Notes: generated by a model from the letters alone, not told the origin. Positions 9,284 to 16,723 are shown, counted from the first letter of the stretch. The stretch is 16,723 bases of DNA from CAYWNA01 sp964459305 (GCA_964459305.1 CAYWNA010000284.1:1-16723), one strand, 5' to 3'. Translations and numbers: made by a program.

Positions 9284-12200
9284 ATGATGATCGTTCAGAA
9301 GGACACGCTCGCCGTCACGAGGGGTCGGTGGTTCCTGAGTCTGACCTTTGTGGCCGCACTGCTGCTGCCGCGCGATGTTATTGGGACCGAGCCTCCCGAC
9401 CAAACGCCCCCATCGCAGAAAACGGACACCCTCTGGTTCATTCCTCACACCCACTGGGAAGGAGCCGTATTCAAGACGCGCGCGGAGTATCTCGACATCG
9501 GGTTGCCCCATATCCTGCAAGCACTCCGGTTGCTGGAAGCTCATCCCAACTACCGCTTCGTCCTCGACCAGACCTGCTATGTGAAGCCTTTCTTGGAGCG
9601 ATACCCGGACGAAGAAGCCGCGTTTCGCAAGTTCGTCGGCGAGGGCCGGCTGGCGATCGTTGGTGGAACGCATGTGATGCCGGACGTGAACATGCCGAGT
9701 GGCGAGTCTTTCGTGCGGCAAATGCTCTTCGGCAAGAGATACTTCCGCGAACAGCTGGGCGTGGACGTGACCGTCGGCTGGCAGCTCGATACGTTTGGAC
9801 ATCACGCCCAGATGCCGCAGTTGCTCAAGCTGGGCGGCTACAACTCGTTCTGGTTCTTCCGCGGCGTGGCGGACATGGATACGCCGTCCGAGTTTCTCTG
9901 GGAAGGGATCGACGGATCGCGCATCGCGGCATTCTGGCTCCCGCAGGGCTACGCGGTCACCTACGGGTCTCCGCAGACACTGTCCGCCTTCTCTTGGTGG
10001 ATGAAACGACGCTTCGATTCGCTCGAGCGGCAGTGCCCATTCGACAACCGCGTGGGCCTCGCCGGGGCGGACGTGTGCGAGCCGGAGGAGCACGCGCCGG
10101 TGCTCGTCGCACAGCACAACCGCCCGCCCGACTCGCTGCAACTGGGATTCCGACCCCTGCCAAAGACAATCTCAGCAGAATTGACAACATCAAGTGAAGT
10201 TCCCAAAGGAAACTATGCAAGGGTAAGCGTCTATGAAGCCGAGAGATTGTCGCATCAGTGTGGATATGAAGAAGCAGATGCTGAAGCGGGTAATAAACGA
10301 GTCTGGGTGGCGAAGCCCACGGAAGATAGGCCTTCGTACATCGCCTTTGGGCCATACGAAGAATATCCTCCGGGAAAATACCTGGCTATTTACAGGATTA
10401 AACTCCTTGAAACCACAGACAAGGATATTGCTACGGTAGACGCCTCTATCGGTGGGCGGCTTTTCCTTGGTTCCAGAAAATTGAGTGCTGACGACCTTCC
10501 GGAGGGAAAGTTTGCATCCGTGCCACTGATGATTGATGTTACTGAAAGTCACGACGGGCGTCTGGAGTTTCGTGCTAACTGGCACGGAAACGCTCCTCTT
10601 GCTCTGGATTCGATCACTGTATTCCAACTTGAGGGCGACGGCTCCAAGCCTCAAGGCCCAAAGGTCGCGCCGCTGCAACTCCGCCTTGCCGTGCCGACCG
10701 ATTACGAGAAAGTTGTTGCCGCCCGACCCGATCGGCCGGTGATCAAGTGCGAACTCAATCCCATCTTCCAAGGCACGTACAGCAGTCGCATCGAGCTGAA
10801 GCAGTGGACCAGGGAGCTGGAGCGGCTGTTGGCGACAGCGGAAGAGCTGGGCGCGCTATGTGACTGGCTAGGCGTGCCGACCGATGACCAGGCGGTTTGG
10901 CGTGCCTGGGAGCCGGTGCTCTTCAACCAGGCCCATGATCTGGCGGCCGGCGTAATGACCGATAGGGTTTACGAAGATACCATCCGCGGCTTCGAATTCT
11001 CGACACGTTTGGCAGACGAGTTGGTCGAGAAGCGACTGAACCACGTCCTGTCTCGAATCGACACTCGCGGTGAAGGGATCCCCGTTGTGGTGTTCAACAC
11101 CTTGAACTGGCCACGAACCGACGTGGCTGAAGTGGAAGTGGATTTCTCGACGCCAGGCGTCGGCGCCATCGACATACTCGACCACGCGGGGCAAGCAGTT
11201 CCGGTACAGTTCGTCGAAGAACAACGCGACAGCGACGGCGGACTACGTCGAGCGAAGATCAACTTCCTGGCTCGCAACATCCCGGCGCTGGGATACTCCG
11301 TCTACCGGGTTGCCCCGCGTCTACGTACGGGAGGGCGAGGCTCCCGCCGAGCCGCCGCGGAAAACGAGACGCTGCATGCGGCTCGGCGGGAGCCTCGCCC
11401 TCCCAATGCGTCCGCGTCAAAGCCCGAAACCAATGGCAAGACACCGACCGATTCCATCGAGAATGAACACTATCGGGCGACCTTCAATCCAATGACGGGC
11501 GAGATGACGGGGTTGACGGTCAAGTCGGGCGATTGGCAAGTCTTCGATGGCCCCGCCAACGTGGTCGCCCGCCAACACGATGCCGGAGATTTCTGGGAGC
11601 TGTACCGTCCGCTCGATGGCGGCAGCCGCATTGCCATGAAGAACCAACAGCCAGTCCCGAAGGCGGGTGAGGCCAAGTTCAGCAACGAGGAGACAGGTGA
11701 TCGCGGATCGATCGTCGCCGGCCCGGTCTTCTCCGAGTTTCAGATTTCCCATCCGTTCGACGGCAAAGGCAAGTTCGCCACAACCGTCAGGATGTACGCG
11801 GGTCTGCGCCGCATCGAGATCCGCACGCAAATCCTCAACAACGCAAAGTCCGTTCGCTACCAGGTCCTGTTTCCCACGTCGATCAAGGATGGCGTGAGTG
11901 TCCACGAAATCCCGTTCGGAGCAATCGAGCGGCCTGCGGCAATCGAGTTTCCAGCGCAGAACTGGGTCGACTACGGGAACGGCGAGAGGGGACTTGCGTT
12001 GCTCAACCGCGGCCTTCCCGGCAATCTTGTGACCGACGGCACGATGATGCTCTCGTTGATGCGCTCCACAAGAATCGTGGCCTATGGCTTCAGCGGCGGC
12101 TACGAGCGGGGCATGTCGTCCGATACCGGATTTGAACTGGACAAAGAGCTGACGTTTGACTACGCCTTGGTCCCTCACGCAGGCGATTGGTGCCAAGCGG

Positions 12201-12550
12201 GGATCTACCGACAGGGCTTGGAATTCAACCATCCGCTGATCGTCCACAAAGCGACGCCGCACGCGGGGACCCTAGCCAAGCGATGGGGCTTGTTGGAAGT
12301 GTCGCATCCCAACTGCGTCATCTCCGCGCTGAAGACTGGAAAAGGAAGGATGACCGTGCTGAGGGTTTACGAGGCGACTGGAAAGTCCACGCCGGGAGTG
12401 AAGATCAAGTTCCAGGCCAAGGTGGCGTCGGCTCACGAGACGAACCTGATGGAGGATCCCGGTCAAAAGCTGGAAACTCCCGGCGACGTATTGTCGTTCG
12501 ACATGACTCCGTTCGAGATCAAGACATTCCTGCTGCAACTTCGGCAGTGA
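9284..12550 (+). CDS. Secreted GH38 alpha-mannosidase with a domain inserted in its catalytic region
   Basis: The 1088-residue product (ATG 9284, with GGGAGGA about 8 bases upstream; TTG 9278 is less likely) has a signal peptide (LSLTFVAALLLP). GH38 marks: HTHWEGAVF at 55-63 (zinc His and an acidic ligand, Glu where most members have Asp), WQLDTFGHHAQMPQLL with nucleophile Asp169, and NQAHDLAAG with His551 as the last zinc ligand (compare QHHDAITG in animal enzymes). Beta domains follow (VVFNTLNWPR, IENEHYRATFNPMTGEMTGL) to the C-terminus. The family enzymes release alpha-linked mannose using zinc. Two oddities: residues about 287-465 are an extra CBM-like domain from a 537-bp insertion with 10-bp direct repeats, and residues about 682-707 are encoded by a palindromic repeat. 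Both keep the frame. It is divergent from the GH42-like gene and followed by the LamG gene; it probably acts in periplasm or outside on mannose-rich glycans. Confidence 0.92.
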   Translation: MMIVQKDTLAVTRGRWFLSLTFVAALLLPRDVIGTEPPDQTPPSQKTDTLWFIPHTHWEGAVFKTRAEYLDIGLPHILQALRLLEAHPNYRFVLDQTCYVKPFLERYPDEEAAFRKFVGEGRLAIVGGTHVMPDVNMPSGESFVRQMLFGKRYFREQLGVDVTVGWQLDTFGHHAQMPQLLKLGGYNSFWFFRGVADMDTPSEFLWEGIDGSRIAAFWLPQGYAVTYGSPQTLSAFSWWMKRRFDSLERQCPFDNRVGLAGADVCEPEEHAPVLVAQHNRPPDSLQLGFRPLPKTISAELTTSSEVPKGNYARVSVYEAERLSHQCGYEEADAEAGNKRVWVAKPTEDRPSYIAFGPYEEYPPGKYLAIYRIKLLETTDKDIATVDASIGGRLFLGSRKLSADDLPEGKFASVPLMIDVTESHDGRLEFRANWHGNAPLALDSITVFQLEGDGSKPQGPKVAPLQLRLAVPTDYEKVVAARPDRPVIKCELNPIFQGTYSSRIELKQWTRELERLLATAEELGALCDWLGVPTDDQAVWRAWEPVLFNQAHDLAAGVMTDRVYEDTIRGFEFSTRLADELVEKRLNHVLSRIDTRGEGIPVVVFNTLNWPRTDVAEVEVDFSTPGVGAIDILDHAGQAVPVQFVEEQRDSDGGLRRAKINFLARNIPALGYSVYRVAPRLRTGGRGSRRAAAENETLHAARREPRPPNASASKPETNGKTPTDSIENEHYRATFNPMTGEMTGLTVKSGDWQVFDGPANVVARQHDAGDFWELYRPLDGGSRIAMKNQQPVPKAGEAKFSNEETGDRGSIVAGPVFSEFQISHPFDGKGKFATTVRMYAGLRRIEIRTQILNNAKSVRYQVLFPTSIKDGVSVHEIPFGAIERPAAIEFPAQNWVDYGNGERGLALLNRGLPGNLVTDGTMMLSLMRSTRIVAYGFSGGYERGMSSDTGFELDKELTFDYALVPHAGDWCQAGIYRQGLEFNHPLIVHKATPHAGTLAKRWGLLEVSHPNCVISALKTGKGRMTVLRVYEATGKSTPGVKIKFQAKVASAHETNLMEDPGQKLETPGDVLSFDMTPFEIKTFLLQLRQ
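10134..10680 (+). other. In-frame 537-bp insertion with 10-bp direct repeats, encoding a carbohydrate-binding-like domain
   Basis: CGCTGCAACT occurs at 10134-10143 and again at 10671-10680; the offset is 537 bases, exactly 179 codons. Upstream the mannosidase reads HNRPPDSLQL and downstream PLQLRLAVPTDYE. Removing one repeat and the insert gives NRPPDSLQLRLAVPTDYE, which reads like a normal GH38 sequence. The insert encodes a beta-rich domain beginning near SVYEAERLSHQCG and including FGPYEEYPPGKYLAIYRIK, SDD-type turns and LEFRANWHGNAPLALDSI, the pattern of CBM-like domains that open with an E-A-E motif. The DNA is visibly more A/T-rich, with more AGA and A/T-ending codons, than the flanking GC-rich gene. 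It looks acquired, but no transposase or inverted ends are present. Confidence 0.8.
11329..11404. repeat. REP-like palindrome: perfect 27-bp inverted repeat inside the alpha-mannosidase gene
   Basis: The left arm at 11329-11355 (GGGAGGGCGAGGCTCCCGCC and on) is the exact reverse complement of the right arm at 11378-11404, with a 22-base loop. In the minus strand it reads EGEAPAEP then GGSLALP, a signature I associate with repeats scattered through planctomycete genomes and often misread as protein. It sits in a linker between GH38 beta domains and is translated as an Arg/Ala/Pro-rich tract without breaking the frame. Confidence 0.9.
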
Positions 12551-12607
12551 ATATTGCAGGGATGAGGCGAATATGCGTTGCGGTGCGGCGGTTTCTTGAT
12601 TTGATCA

Positions 12608-12804
12608 TTTGCCGAAGGCCTTCTATCACCGTAGCCTGGGGTAGCACCCCAGGAAAGTGAGTGCGCCTTCCGTTGTTTGGCCGAAGGCCATATTCAACAC
12701 ACTGTGCGGGCCTCTGTGAGTATGGCCTTCGGCCAACACGGCTGAACACAACGTGTTCTGGGGTGCTACCACAGGCTACGGTGAATGTTGGCCTTTGGCC
12801 AAAC
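12608..12804. repeat. BIME-like element: two REP-type units in inverted orientation
   Basis: This intergenic element is a nested inverted repeat. The outer arms 12627-12652 and 12758-12783 (CACCGTAGCCTGGGGTAGCA and on) match over 26 bases with one mismatch. The inner arms 12677-12692 and 12721-12736 (TTGGCCGAAGGCCATA) match perfectly over 16. Each arm also folds on itself: CCTGGGGT-AGC-ACCCCAGG at 12635-12653 is a perfect 8-bp hairpin, and GGCC-GAA-GGCC recurs at 12682 onward and, reversed, at 12724 onward; diverged versions flank the element near 12611 and 12790. It lies between the stop of the alpha-mannosidase and the LamG gene. It may affect transcript ends or stability between the two genes. 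It is probably a non-autonomous mobile repeat. Confidence 0.85.
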
Positions 12805-12856
12805 GCGAACCGACGTCCAAAAAACGCGACATCAAATACACAGCGAGGAGAACACC

Positions 12857-15628
12857 ATGCGAGGACCATTCATCGGCTTCTGCTCATGCTGGGCCTTGGT
12901 ACTGGCAGGCCTTTTCGTCGTGCCGAGTCGACCAACATACGCCGGACTGAAGGCCCACTACCGGTTCGATGGTGACCTGAACGACGCCACCGGTCAGCAT
13001 CATGGCAAACCGGTTGATCCAAAGGTTGCTCCCACTTTCGGTTTGGGCCGATGTGGCGACGCCCTGCTGGTCGAGAGTGCAAACGCAGGGGTTGCGGTAA
13101 CCCGTCCAGAAGCAATCGACTTCAGCCGGGACTTTACCATCGCCGCCTGGGTTAGTGCTTACCTTGGTGGTTGCCCTTATGAACGCACGATCCTCTTCAA
13201 GGGCCACCGTGACGGATTCGCCCACCCGGACAGGCACTTCAGTCTCTTTGGCGACAAGGGGATTCTTCTCTATGCAGGAGGCCAGGGAGCTTGGGGAACG
13301 AGTTTTGCCGCGACGCATCAGATGGAGGTCAATGACGGCAAATGGCATTTCGTTGCTGTAACCTACAGCGCCGGCAAGGAGCCCCACCTAGCGATCTATG
13401 TGGATGGGCATCGCAAACAGCCAGTCGATGACGGCAACTTCATGGGAGGTGACTTCCTCATGCGACCCGACGCGGCCAATAGCGTGCTGCGAATCGGCTG
13501 TCGGGCGGATAAGGAGGACCCTTACATTTGCGGCCTTCTGGACGAAGTGCAAATCTACGACCATGCGTTGACCGCAGAGGATATTCAGTTCCTGTTCACC
13601 CACCCCGGCAGTGACAGCGACTCCAAACAGATCGTGCGCCCCAAGCCGCGGTTGCGAATCGATCCGAGCCACCCGTGGCGGCCGCCTTTCGGCGTCGAAC
13701 GAGTGGGACAGCCTCCAAAGGTGAATGTTCAATTTGCCTGCGACATACGTCCCGTGCCGGAGCACTGGTTGGCCGGCTACCAGGACGGAAGAAAGGTCGA
13801 GCGCAAGGTCTTGTCCGTAACGGGGATTTCTCCTTTTACCGTGAAGGCAGAACTCAGTACATCCTGTAATGAGGTAGCCTTGCTTTCTAAGGACGGACAA
13901 GGCAAGCCCATCGAATTGGCACGCTGGCCGGTTGAGCGGCCGAAATTCGAAGCGGAAGCCGAGGCATTTTCTGAACCGGTGATCAATCCGGTGGATTTGG
14001 GCACCATTTTCCCACCCGCTGACTGGCTGATCTTGAGCCCAAAGCAAAAGGGCAAGGTCCGGGTAGCTGCCTTCAGTGCTGAACAGGATATCTCGGGTGC
14101 GCAAGCGGTGGCGTGGTTCGAGTCTTCTCCGGGAAAGAAGACGGCGGCTTCCATCGAGCTGCGCAAGAATACCCGCGTGGAGACCAGCCTGGCATTGCCG
14201 GAAGCGTCTTTCGCTAGGGAACGGGATTCCGTGCATGTTGCCATTGTCGACAGAATCGGTCGGGAAATCTGGCAGAAGAGGATTCCGACCATGTTGGTAG
14301 GCGGGCCGCCAAAGTGGCCGAGTTTCGGCGCCTCAGAAACCAAGCTCCGCTACGACGCCCCCATCTCCGTGCGTGCCGCGGACGGCTCGTTGACTTCGAT
14401 GGCCTACGCCGACGGCTGGAAACCCGAACTGAACGATGTGGTCGTCTCGCTGCCGAACGGCTCGCGCTTCGTTTTTTGGCGGGGTTCAAGTTACGTTCCA
14501 TTCTGGGCGGGCCGTTACAATTCCGCCTTGTGTTACGAGTGGGCGGAGACCAGTCCTCCGCCGGACGGGGAGGATTGCGTTGAGCCGCTGATGGACAAGC
14601 AATTGCGATACGGACGGGTCGAGATCGTCGAGTCCACCGCCGCCCGGGTTCACGTTCGCTGGAGCTACCAGTCCTGCGACTTCAACTACAAGGTTTGGGG
14701 AGACTCGGCCGTCGAAGACTACTACTTCTATCCCGACGGTTTCGGCACCCGGCACCTTATCTTGACAAGTGCGCCGGATGGAGACTACGAGTTGAGCGAA
14801 TTCATTATACTGACACCCCAAGCCACCTATCCGCTACGGGTGCTGCCGGCGAATTTGGTCGACGTGTTGTTCCGCGACGGCCGCAAACGCGAGCTGAGTT
14901 TCCCGCCCGTCGAACGAGAGCGCGATTTAGAAAAGCTGCTTTCTGGCGAAATGCCAGCCGTCTACCGCGTCCGATTGCACGACCGAGAAACCTCGACGCC
15001 GATCTACTTCAACCCGAACGATCCGCACCTGCCGCGTGTTTTCAATCCGTTCTTCGATGGCCGTGAGTTGGTCACGCCCGTGTACTGGGGCTGTCACTGG
15101 CCGCTGGCGCGAGGAAGAACAACCGGCCGGGCCATCGACGACCGGATCGGTCTGACGCCCGCCCACAACAGCATCATGACCTGGAGCCGCCGCCGACCCG
15201 TGCCGCTGGGCAAGAAGGTGGTGGATACGGTCGACACGCTCGGCCGCGCCCGGCAGATGCTCGTGCAACAATGGGCCTGGCTGATCGGCAAAACCGACGC
15301 TCCGGACACGCGACTGCTCGAGCGGGCACGCAGCTATGCAAAGCCGCCGGAGTTAGAAATCACTGGCGGACGGTTCGAGTTGCACGTGCCCGAGCGCCGG
15401 GCAAGCAGAATCACTGTCGAGGCCAATACGGTTGTCATCCGCATCAAGCCCGCGGACCGATGCGTGAATCCCGTGTTCGAGTTGACCGACGCACCGAAAG
15501 CCCTGCTTAGCGTCAGACTATCGGACCGTCCGCTCTCGCGCGATCAGTATGCCTGGGACGGTCGAACGCTCTGGCTGAACGCCAATATCAACGAGCCGAC
15601 CACGTTGGAACTGCAATTCGGAGACTAA
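12857..15628 (+). CDS. Secreted LamG-domain protein with unassigned beta-rich C-terminal region
   Basis: The 923-residue product starts at ATG 12857, chosen because GAGGAG lies about 7 bases upstream and a signal peptide follows at once (ALVLAGLFVVPSRPTYA). An ATG at 12785 is in frame but starts inside the repeat element. Residues about 30-248 form a LamG/concanavalin-like domain: LKAHYRFDGDLNDATG, FTIAAWVSA, GKWHFVAVTYS, LAIYVDGHR, GLLDEVQIYDHALTAEDIQF. Such domains bind glycans and often accompany sulfatases and glycosidases. A beta-sandwich-like linker region follows, then a large region from about residue 510 with FVFWRGSSYVPFWAGRYNSA, YEWAET and VRWSYQSCDFNY, which I do not recognise; its many aromatic and acidic residues suggest a sugar-active site. 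It is probably co-functional with the alpha-mannosidase 306 bases upstream, although the intervening repeat may separate the transcripts. Confidence 0.85.
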   Translation: MRGPFIGFCSCWALVLAGLFVVPSRPTYAGLKAHYRFDGDLNDATGQHHGKPVDPKVAPTFGLGRCGDALLVESANAGVAVTRPEAIDFSRDFTIAAWVSAYLGGCPYERTILFKGHRDGFAHPDRHFSLFGDKGILLYAGGQGAWGTSFAATHQMEVNDGKWHFVAVTYSAGKEPHLAIYVDGHRKQPVDDGNFMGGDFLMRPDAANSVLRIGCRADKEDPYICGLLDEVQIYDHALTAEDIQFLFTHPGSDSDSKQIVRPKPRLRIDPSHPWRPPFGVERVGQPPKVNVQFACDIRPVPEHWLAGYQDGRKVERKVLSVTGISPFTVKAELSTSCNEVALLSKDGQGKPIELARWPVERPKFEAEAEAFSEPVINPVDLGTIFPPADWLILSPKQKGKVRVAAFSAEQDISGAQAVAWFESSPGKKTAASIELRKNTRVETSLALPEASFARERDSVHVAIVDRIGREIWQKRIPTMLVGGPPKWPSFGASETKLRYDAPISVRAADGSLTSMAYADGWKPELNDVVVSLPNGSRFVFWRGSSYVPFWAGRYNSALCYEWAETSPPPDGEDCVEPLMDKQLRYGRVEIVESTAARVHVRWSYQSCDFNYKVWGDSAVEDYYFYPDGFGTRHLILTSAPDGDYELSEFIILTPQATYPLRVLPANLVDVLFRDGRKRELSFPPVERERDLEKLLSGEMPAVYRVRLHDRETSTPIYFNPNDPHLPRVFNPFFDGRELVTPVYWGCHWPLARGRTTGRAIDDRIGLTPAHNSIMTWSRRRPVPLGKKVVDTVDTLGRARQMLVQQWAWLIGKTDAPDTRLLERARSYAKPPELEITGGRFELHVPERRASRITVEANTVVIRIKPADRCVNPVFELTDAPKALLSVRLSDRPLSRDQYAWDGRTLWLNANINEPTTLELQFGD

Positions 15629-15661
15629 ATGAACAGCGCCACCTTGCCGCACGACCTTTGA
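15629..15661 (+). other. 10-codon start-stop frame abutting the LamG stop, possible truncated gene start
   Basis: TAAATG joins the stop of the LamG gene to an ATG frame of 10 codons (MNSATLPHDL) ending at TGA. Stop-start abutment is typical of operon neighbours, so this may be the stub of a former downstream gene cut off when the following region was rearranged. The 170 bases after it hold nothing I can identify. Too short to call as a gene. Confidence 0.2.
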
Positions 15662-15831
15662 TTATGGTGCTCCGAGGCGCGAGCGAGGTCTCATGCGGCA
15701 ACGACTTGCCTCGATTTCATGACGGGTTGTCTCGCGGTCACTTGGCGTGTAGGTTGGCGCGAATCCTCCTAGCAGCCCGACCATTGCAGCGTGCAGTGGA
15801 TCGCCTTTTCCACGACACGATCAGTACCTCC

Positions 15832-16413
15832 ATGGATCTCCACCATAACCTGTTCTACAGCTATCGCGGGGCAGATGTCGCCGAGGTCGATCGTGAGCGG
15901 CAACTTGAAGACAACGTCACCAAGGCACTCATCAACACCTTGCGCCTTGGCGGCGAGGACGTGTGGCGACCCTTTCTCGCGGAAGTTGGCGTGTCGGAAG
16001 CCAAGGGCGCTGTGTTCATGTTGCAGCGACACGACGTCCCATTGGGGGCAGCACACCGGCGGTGCCGCGTGTTGCTGGGGATTTCAACGCATCCATCGCA
16101 CTGGTCGCCTGCCGCAGATGCGGAGGAGGCATACGCGAGCGTTCCCGATGCGTGGGTCTACGGTGACGGGTTTGCAATTCTGATGGAAAGCAAGGTTGTC
16201 GGTGATTTCTCAGGCGCACAAATGGAGGCGCACCTTGCGCGTCTTCGTTCCAGCGAGCACACGCAACCCGTGGTCGTTCTGCAAACGTGGCGGGACGTTC
16301 ACGGTTTCTTTCGCCGCCTGTTGCCTGGCCTGGCTGGCGCCCCGGCCCTTCTGGTAGAGCAGTTCATCCAATTCCTGGAGTATACCGACGTGAGTGGATT
16401 CACCGGCTTTTGA
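15832..16413 (+). CDS. PD-(D/E)XK nuclease-like protein, cut short by an in-frame TGA
   Basis: From ATG 15832 the product is 193 residues (LHHNLFYSYRG...). The frame is open further upstream to 15658 but that part is low-complexity and unlikely to be coding. A nuclease core is suggested by an early helix with QLEDNVTKALIN (Glu26), PDAWVYGDGFAILMESK (Asp106, Glu119-x-Lys121) and a helix with QMEAHLARL (Gln130, His134), then VVVLQTWRDV. This D-x(12)-E-x-K arrangement on adjacent strands is the PD-(D/E)XK signature. Such proteins are often restriction or defence nucleases, but no partner methylase or helicase is visible. The TGA at 16411-16413 interrupts a frame that continues protein-like to the window end, so this is probably the N-terminal part of a longer protein. 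No good ribosome site was seen. Confidence 0.65.
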   Translation: MDLHHNLFYSYRGADVAEVDRERQLEDNVTKALINTLRLGGEDVWRPFLAEVGVSEAKGAVFMLQRHDVPLGAAHRRCRVLLGISTHPSHWSPAADAEEAYASVPDAWVYGDGFAILMESKVVGDFSGAQMEAHLARLRSSEHTQPVVVLQTWRDVHGFFRRLLPGLAGAPALLVEQFIQFLEYTDVSGFTGF

Positions 16414-16723
16414 CGCGAGCATTTCGATTACTTTCTTTCTCATGACGATGACGAAGCCAGGCGTTGGGTGCGAGGGCAATTGGGGGACTTCGCGGCTCGG
16501 GTGCAGGCCTCCTTGATCGAGTTCGCTTCGTTCTATGAGAGCTACGACATCGATGCGCTGAGGTTTTCGGATTCGCACTGCTGGGCCGCTTTCGGTCCCG
16601 CCAATGGCGAGTATCGCAGAGTCGCGCACCAGACGACATCAATCAGTTCTGATGGGCTCCGAGTGTTCGTGAACGTAGAACTGAAGGCGGCCACCGATCG
16701 GTTCAAGGCCGTCCTCAATAATT
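16414..16723 (+). pseudogene. In-frame continuation of the nuclease-like gene beyond the TGA, open at the right edge
   Basis: Directly after the TGA the same frame stays open for 103 codons with protein-like composition: REHFDYFLSHDDDEARRW, LGDFAARVQASLIEFASFYE, VFVNVELKAATDRF. The lack of stops and the balanced acidic/aromatic content argue for real coding sequence that once joined the preceding piece. No start codon with a ribosome site begins it, so separate translation is unlikely. It runs off the window, so its end and domain type cannot be stated. Confidence 0.55.

Noticed and set aside
9158..10141. 327-codon minus-strand open frame opposite the alpha-mannosidase
   Set aside because: The plus-strand frame contains the GH38 zinc and nucleophile motifs; the minus frame is its antisense shadow and crosses the promoter region.
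11417..12262. 281-codon minus-strand open frame within the alpha-mannosidase
   Set aside because: Antisense shadow of conserved GH38 C-terminal sequence, with no motif of its own.
12635..12653. Perfect hairpin as a rho-independent terminator for the alpha-mannosidase gene
   Set aside because: No T-tract follows, and the hairpin is one part of a larger repeat element, so it is better explained as a REP unit.
13388..14236. 282-codon minus-strand open frame within the LamG gene
   Set aside because: Antisense of a signal-peptide-bearing LamG gene; no independent support.
16411..16413. TGA read as selenocysteine or tryptophan
   Set aside because: Other genes here, such as the GH38 gene, end at TGA, so the code is not recoded. 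No SECIS-like stem is evident right after the TGA, and no selenoprotein family fits.

Overview
The window looks like a chromosomal piece of a planctomycete, probably Pirellulales-like. This rests on sequence hallmarks, not a database search: the start of a DUF1501 protein with a twin-arginine-type leader at the left edge, large secreted glycan-active proteins with LamG and beta-galactosidase-like architecture, a small BON-domain protein, and interspersed palindromic repeats of the 'EGEAPAEP / GGSLALP' type that I associate with planctomycete genomes. Base composition is GC-rich overall.

Layout. 1-248 (minus): 5' end of a DUF1501 gene. 249-1043: no supportable gene. 1044-1340 (plus): BON-domain protein. 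1383-2549 (plus): remnant of a membrane hybrid histidine kinase with two internal deletions that change frame; its receiver domain is intact. 2760-3452 (plus): unrecognised multi-pass membrane protein with conspicuous histidines. 3630-4493 (plus): thioredoxin-TPR protein of the CnoX/YbbN type. 4559-6053 (minus, convergent with the previous gene): PTS enzyme I-like gene in three frames with most of its N-terminal domain gone. 6050-9070 (minus): large secreted beta-galactosidase (GH42)-like protein whose stop overlaps the first possible start of the enzyme I remnant (ATGA). 9284-12550 (plus, divergent): secreted GH38 alpha-mannosidase. 12608-12804: nested inverted repeats. 12857-15628 (plus): secreted LamG protein with an unassigned C-terminal region. 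15832-16413 (plus): PD-(D/E)XK nuclease-like protein whose frame continues past a TGA to the window edge.

How the genes may work together. The GH42-like, GH38 and LamG genes all encode apparently exported proteins and share a divergent control region at 9071-9283. They look like a small locus for foraging on a mannose- and galactose-containing glycan; the substrate is inferred. The other genes (BON, sensor kinase remnant, thioredoxin-TPR, nuclease) have no evident link to it.

The most striking structure is inside the alpha-mannosidase. A 537-bp, exactly 179-codon segment encoding a carbohydrate-binding-like beta domain interrupts the catalytic region. It is bounded by a perfect 10-bp direct repeat (CGCTGCAACT at 10134 and 10671), and deleting one repeat plus the insert restores the family-like sequence. 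The same gene also carries a perfect 27-bp inverted repeat (11329-11404) read through in frame. A second theme is gene decay: the kinase, the enzyme I gene and the nuclease are each disrupted by deletion, frameshift or nonsense change. Either this chromosome region is eroding or the assembly has errors; reads would settle which.
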